NCBI GenBank assembly: GCA_002497245.1
Contig: DANB01000003.1
Location: 1-10,811 of the forward strand
Direction of reading: 5' to 3'
DNA length: 10,811 nt
From: Euryarchaeota archaeon UBA439
GTDB lineage: Archaea > Thermoplasmatota > Poseidoniia > Poseidoniales > Thalassarchaeaceae
The notes below the pieces were generated by a model that was not told where the DNA came from, did not search any database, and saw only the letters and a list, made by a program, of their open reading frames with translations. This document shows positions 7,723 through 10,811 of this stretch, in pieces. A program made the position numbers and the translations under genes. Every line of letters starts with the position of its first letter. The first letter of the stretch is position 1.

Positions 7723-7730
7723 GATATAAA
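7723..7730 (-). promoter_or_regulatory. TATA box for the DUF2085 gene
   Basis: TTTATATC on the minus strand is centred about 28 nt upstream of the ATG at 7698, which fits transcription beginning at or next to the start codon. It lies in the 49-bp gap between the small Cys-rich gene and the DUF2085 gene. No T-run terminator for the upstream suf operon is visible in that gap. Confidence 0.65.
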
Positions 7731-7747
7731 TCATTTGAAATTTTCAT

Positions 7748-7888
7748 TCATGAGTAAATCGGAACTCCTTCACAACATGCTTCTACAACTCTTCTACAAT
7801 TAGGGCATTCCATGTGCTGCCTGACTGGTATTGCCGATCCTCTGAAACCACAGACACAAGTTATTTCTTTACAATGGTCGTAATCCAC
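7748..7888 (-). CDS. 46-aa Cys-rich zinc-ribbon-like protein downstream of sufD
   Basis: This short gene follows sufD on the same strand after a 34-nt gap. It starts with GTG at 7888, preceded by AGGA with 5-nt spacing, and ends with TGA at 7750-7748. The product has seven Cys in 46 residues: C6, a CVCG knuckle (11-14), a CPNC knuckle (28-31) and a C-terminal CCEG (38-41). CxC plus CxxC suggests one bound zinc, or possibly an Fe-S cluster. The frame is open back to 7937 without an ATG or TTG, and two plausible coding residues including one more Cys lie upstream of the GTG, so the start is not certain. I do not know its function. Cotranscription with the Fe-S assembly genes is likely, and a link to that pathway is inference. 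Confidence 0.68.
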   Translation of the reverse strand: MDYDHCKEITCVCGFRGSAIPVRQHMECPNCRRVVEACCEGVPIYS

Positions 7889-7893
7889 AAGAT

Positions 7894-7897
7894 TCCT
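7894..7897 (-). promoter_or_regulatory. Shine-Dalgarno site deciding the GTG start at 7888
   Basis: AGGA on the minus strand lies 5 nt before the GTG at 7888. It is the main support for that start, because the open frame contains no ATG or TTG upstream. Confidence 0.5.
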
Positions 7898-7922
7898 AGA
7901 GCAAGTAGGTTCTAATTTGTTT

Positions 7923-9029
7923 CTATGTTGTAAGAGTTTTCAATTCATCTTGTAAATTTGTTGCTAACCATTGATGTAAGACATTACTTCCCATTTCTGA
8001 GAGAGTAGTATTTAGGAAAGCCGCTATTAGTGAGTCTTTTGCATCATCAGGGCTGAAACCCCTCGCTTCTAAATAGAATAGTTGTTCTTCATCAATAGGG
8101 CCATTTGCAGTTCCGTGTCCGCAACCGACGACATCATTTTCACTTACCTCTAGTTCTGGAATACTATCTGCCTCAGCTTTATCAGAGAGTAATAGATTGT
8201 GAAATAACTGGCCTGCATCGGCACCTTTAGATCCATGTGATACTCTTAACATCCCAGTTCCTATAGTCCTGCTTTTCCCTCCACAAGCCGAATGCCAATC
8301 TAATCTACTGTAAGTTTCTGGTGCATCATGGTAAATCTCAATATGATGATCAATATGCATCTTTTCTGCCGATAATATCGACCCAAGAACTCTAAGATTG
8401 CCTCCATCTTTATCCATCATATATCTTAAATCAGCCTTAGTCCGTTCTGAACCTGAACTTATACTTCCAGCCTTTACTTGCGAATCTTTGCCAATATTAA
8501 TTGCATCAACTCTGAGTAATGTTCCGCGTTTCATTTGGCCAACTACTACGTCGTTAATTATTGATCCTTCTCCAATATTCCCTTTACGTAATAATCCAAA
8601 CCAGTCTGGTTCTCCCACAACTAATGTGATTAATTCAAACTCACAATGTCTTCCAATTTCTATATTCAGATTTACCGATGAGTTTACTAAACCTGAGTCA
8701 ATTCTCAGAATAATTGGCTGTTCTATTATGGTGTTATTCTTCACTTTAAAGGTAAATTTTGAATCTTGAGAAATAGATTCCATGAAACTCATTGAAACCG
8801 GATCACTGAAGTTATTTGTTTTGCTTGGATAATCTTCTTTAGTGATGCTAAAGTTATCTGGGGCTTCACTTCCATCTAGAAGCGATAATTTCATCTCAGG
8901 ATGTGAATAATTAGTGGGTATTTCTCTAACCTTTCCAGTAGGGTGAACTTTTTTCCATGGAGAATATCTCCATAGATGATTTGCATTATCAGGTTCACAC
9001 ATAGATAGATACAAATCTTCTGATTTCAT
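7923..9029 (-). CDS. sufD: SufD, Fe-S cluster assembly scaffold subunit
   Basis: SufD partners SufB in the cytosolic SufBC2D scaffold that builds Fe-S clusters. The 368-residue product has a SufD-type N-terminal region (HLWRYSPWKKVHPTG near residues 18-32) and then the right-handed beta-helix core of the SufB/SufD family, seen as repeated short beta-strand units from about 100 to 290. The C-terminal helical part contains GCGHGTANGPIDEEQLFYLEARG. Its His305 matches the conserved SufD His (His360 in E. coli) at the SufB-SufD interface, where the nascent cluster is thought to form. The ATG at 9029 has AGGAG 9 nt upstream and lies 15 nt after the sufB stop, so it belongs to the sufC-sufB-sufD operon. 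Assignment as SufD over a second SufB rests on the shorter length, CGHG in place of RCEHE, and gene order. Confidence 0.93.
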   Translation of the reverse strand: MKSEDLYLSMCEPDNANHLWRYSPWKKVHPTGKVREIPTNYSHPEMKLSLLDGSEAPDNFSITKEDYPSKTNNFSDPVSMSFMESISQDSKFTFKVKNNTIIEQPIILRIDSGLVNSSVNLNIEIGRHCEFELITLVVGEPDWFGLLRKGNIGEGSIINDVVVGQMKRGTLLRVDAINIGKDSQVKAGSISSGSERTKADLRYMMDKDGGNLRVLGSILSAEKMHIDHHIEIYHDAPETYSRLDWHSACGGKSRTIGTGMLRVSHGSKGADAGQLFHNLLLSDKAEADSIPELEVSENDVVGCGHGTANGPIDEEQLFYLEARGFSPDDAKDSLIAAFLNTTLSEMGSNVLHQWLATNLQDELKTLTT

Positions 9030-9038
9030 CTTAGCAGA

Positions 9039-9043
9039 CTCCT
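9039..9043 (-). promoter_or_regulatory. Shine-Dalgarno site for sufD
   Basis: AGGAG on the minus strand lies 9 nt before the sufD ATG, inside the 15-nt sufB-sufD gap. Confidence 0.6.
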
Positions 9044-9044
9044 A

Positions 9045-10454
9045 TTAACCGATACTTCCTTCCATTTCTAATGCCATTAGTTTATTCAATTCAACAGCAT
9101 ATTCCATCGGAAGTTCTCTTGTGAAAGGCTCAAAGAATCCATTTACAATAAGGGCTAATGCTTCTTCTTCTGAATGGCCCCTACTCATTAGATAAAATAA
9201 TTGATTATCGCTGACCTTAGAAACACTTGCCTCGTGTTCACAGCGAGCAGTAGGATTTGCAACTTCCATCGTAGGATAAGTGTCACTTCTACTATTTTCA
9301 TCTAGAATTAGCGCATCACAGACTACATTTAGTTTGCAGTTTTCAGCTTTCCGGGAGACAGTTACTTGTCCTCTATAAGATCCTCTTCCTCCATCTTTAC
9401 TAATTGACTTTGATAATATCTTACTAGTGGTATTACTTGCCAAATGATGAATCTTTGCACCTGCATCTTGATGTTGCCCTGAACCAGAGTATGCTACGGA
9501 AATTACCTCAGCATGAGAACCTTCACCTTTGAGAATTACAGAAGGATATTTCATGGTTAATTTACTTCCAATATTCCCGTCAACCCATTCTATCTTTGCC
9601 TTTTCATGGGCGACACCTCTTTTCGTAACAAGGTTATACACATTAGCACTCCAATTTTGAACAGTACTGTATCTGATGTGTGCGCCTGGTAATGCTACAA
9701 GTTCTACCACTGCTGAGTGTAATGAATCTGTAGAGTAAGTAGGTGCTGTACAGCCTTCAACGTAGTGTATACTACTTCCTTCATCAGCAATAATCAAGGT
9801 TCTTTCAAATTGACCCATATTTTTCGCATTAATTCTGAAATATGCTTGAACTGGTAATTCTACATGGACGCCTTTTGGAACATAAATAAAAGACCCACCT
9901 GACCAGACTGCAGTATTTAGTGCACTGAACTTATTATCTGAATAAGGGACTACACTGCAAAACCATTTTTTGACTAGCTCTTCATGTTCTCTCAAACCAC
10001 TATCCATATCTAAGAAAATAACTCCTTGTTTTTCCAGATCTTCTCTTATTGAGTGATATACTGCCTCTGACTCATATTGAGCGGTGACCCCACTAAGCCA
10101 TTTTTGTTCAGCATCAGGAATACCTAATCTATCAAATGTGTTTCGAATATCTTCTGGGACATCATCCCAATCGTTTTCAGTAGCCTTAGATGATCTAAGG
10201 TAATAGCAAATTGATTCGAAGTCAATCTCTTCTAACATAGACATATTCCCCCAAGTAGGCATTGGCCTTTTATCAAAGTGCCTGAATGCTTTCACTCTCA
10301 TCTCAGTCATCCATTCTGGTTCATTTTTTAGTTCTGAGATATCTCTGACAACTTTCTCAGATAATCCCGCATCAAAACGAATAGTTGATTTCTCTGGGTC
10401 ATGCCATCCTGCCTTATAGTCCCCTACAGCATCTCTTGCATCATTATCTGTCAT
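9045..10454 (-). CDS. sufB: SufB, Fe-S cluster assembly scaffold subunit
   Basis: SufB receives sulfur and, with SufC and SufD, assembles Fe-S clusters in the cytosol. The 469-residue length is usual for the family. The order of conserved stretches is family-like: GLSEKVVRDISELKNEPEW (31-49), VPYSDNKFSALNTAVWSGGSFIYVPKGV, the beta-helix core with LIIADEGSSIHYVEGCTAP, and the C-terminal NPTARCEHEASVSKVSDNQLFYLMSRG. The Cys of RCEHE falls at residue 405, the position of the functional Cys405 of E. coli SufB. The extra N-terminal Cys cluster of some bacterial SufB proteins is not obvious here. The ATG at 10454 has GAGGA 6 nt upstream. It lies 21 nt after the sufC stop and 15 nt before sufD. No SufS or SufE is present in the window. 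Confidence 0.96.
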   Translation of the reverse strand: MTDNDARDAVGDYKAGWHDPEKSTIRFDAGLSEKVVRDISELKNEPEWMTEMRVKAFRHFDKRPMPTWGNMSMLEEIDFESICYYLRSSKATENDWDDVPEDIRNTFDRLGIPDAEQKWLSGVTAQYESEAVYHSIREDLEKQGVIFLDMDSGLREHEELVKKWFCSVVPYSDNKFSALNTAVWSGGSFIYVPKGVHVELPVQAYFRINAKNMGQFERTLIIADEGSSIHYVEGCTAPTYSTDSLHSAVVELVALPGAHIRYSTVQNWSANVYNLVTKRGVAHEKAKIEWVDGNIGSKLTMKYPSVILKGEGSHAEVISVAYSGSGQHQDAGAKIHHLASNTTSKILSKSISKDGGRGSYRGQVTVSRKAENCKLNVVCDALILDENSRSDTYPTMEVANPTARCEHEASVSKVSDNQLFYLMSRGHSEEEALALIVNGFFEPFTRELPMEYAVELNKLMALEMEGSIG

Positions 10455-10460
10455 TTTTAA

Positions 10461-10465
10461 TCCTC
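10461..10465 (-). promoter_or_regulatory. Shine-Dalgarno site for sufB
   Basis: GAGGA on the minus strand lies 6 nt before the sufB ATG, within the 21-nt gap after sufC. Confidence 0.65.
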
Positions 10466-10475
10466 ACTAATTTTC

Positions 10476-10811
10476 CTAATTTCCTTCTAGCCAATCATAT
10501 CCTCTTTCTTCTAATTCTAGGGCTAGTTCAGGCCCCCCGGTTTTCACGATCTTACCTGAAATTAGGACATGTATCTTGTCTGGTTTCACATGTTCAAGGA
10601 TTCTCGAGTAATGTGTAATTATTAAAGCCCCTGAATCCGTTCCTCTAATAGCAGCATTAATTCCCTTGGCTACGGTTCTAATTCCATCGATATCCAGTCC
10701 TGAGTCTGTTTCGTCTAGAATTGCTAATTTTGGTTTCATAAGCATGAGTTGTAATATCTCAAATCTCTTTTTCTCTCCGCCACTAAAACCATCATTTACA
10801 TATCTTCCAAG
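10476..10811 (-). CDS. sufC: SufC, ABC-type ATPase of Fe-S assembly (5' end missing)
   Basis: SufC is the ATPase of the SufBC2D complex; ATP-driven dimerisation reshapes SufB-SufD. The frame enters from the right edge and holds the last 111 residues; the Walker A part lies outside. Visible are the ABC signature FSGGEKKRFEILQLMLMKP, Walker B LAILDE, the D-loop SGLDID typical of SufC, the H-loop IITHYSRIL, and the SufC-like tail VKTGGPELALELEERGYDWL. The internal ATG at 10745 is not the start, because it falls inside the signature helix region. The gene is first of the visible operon; its promoter is outside. The stop TAG (10478-10476) is 21 nt before sufB. Confidence 0.96.
   Translation of the reverse strand, partial: LGRYVNDGFSGGEKKRFEILQLMLMKPKLAILDETDSGLDIDGIRTVAKGINAAIRGTDSGALIITHYSRILEHVKPDKIHVLISGKIVKTGGPELALELEERGYDWLEGN

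Noticed and set aside
7699..7747. Rho-independent-type terminator after the suf operon
   Set aside because: No stable inverted repeat or T-run on the minus strand is visible in the 49-bp gap.
8398..8769. Plus-strand 123-codon open frame inside sufD
   Set aside because: It is antisense to the conserved beta-helix core of SufD and shows no motif; chance opening in an AT-rich frame.
10385..10618. Plus-strand 77-codon open frame over the sufC-sufB junction
   Set aside because: It spans two conserved minus-strand genes and their ribosome site; a shadow frame.
1..10811. tRNA, rRNA, CRISPR array, insertion sequence or integrase
   Set aside because: No cloverleaf with GTTCRANYC-type T-loop, no regularly spaced direct repeats and no transposase or integrase motif were seen when reading both strands.

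Overview
This 10.8 kb window is AT-rich and looks archaeal. The clues are a SufC-SufB-SufD operon, promoter elements that are TATA boxes about 27-28 nt upstream of start codons (leaderless transcription), Shine-Dalgarno sites before some operon-internal genes, and large secreted proteins with PKD and calcium-binding Asp-rich repeats next to a membrane-anchored glutaminyl cyclase. This mix fits a planktonic marine euryarchaeon of the Marine Group II / Poseidoniia type. That placement is inference from gene content; no rRNA is present to prove it.

Layout. Positions 1-3766 (minus strand) carry the N-terminal 1255 residues of a very large secreted metalloprotease: signal peptide, HEFQH zinc site, a beta-rich middle, five PKD-like repeats and Asp-rich calcium-type motifs. 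It continues past the left edge. A 67-bp divergent promoter separates it from a plus-strand operon of three tightly packed genes. These are a secreted glutaminyl cyclase with a C-terminal membrane anchor (3834-4865), a three-helix membrane protein with an extracytoplasmic carboxypeptidase-regulatory-like domain (4866-5603), and a thymidylate-kinase-like protein fused to about 230 residues of unrecognised sequence (5609-6952). The operon ends tail to tail against a minus-strand DUF2085 membrane protein (6949-7698); the two stop codons share the same TTAA.

The right part (7748-10811, minus strand) is the Fe-S cluster assembly operon, read sufC (partial, runs off the right edge), sufB, sufD, followed by a 46-residue Cys-rich zinc-ribbon-like protein that I found by reading the gap after sufD. 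SufB, SufC and SufD would form the SufBC2D scaffold; the small protein is probably cotranscribed, but its role is unknown.

No tRNA, rRNA, CRISPR array, insertion sequence or attachment site was seen, and no stretch over 300 bases lacks a gene. The points most worth checking are the unidentified C-terminal half and altered nucleotide-binding motifs of the kinase fusion, the Cys-rich small protein behind sufD, and the divergent promoter, where one near-symmetric TATA box may serve both directions.
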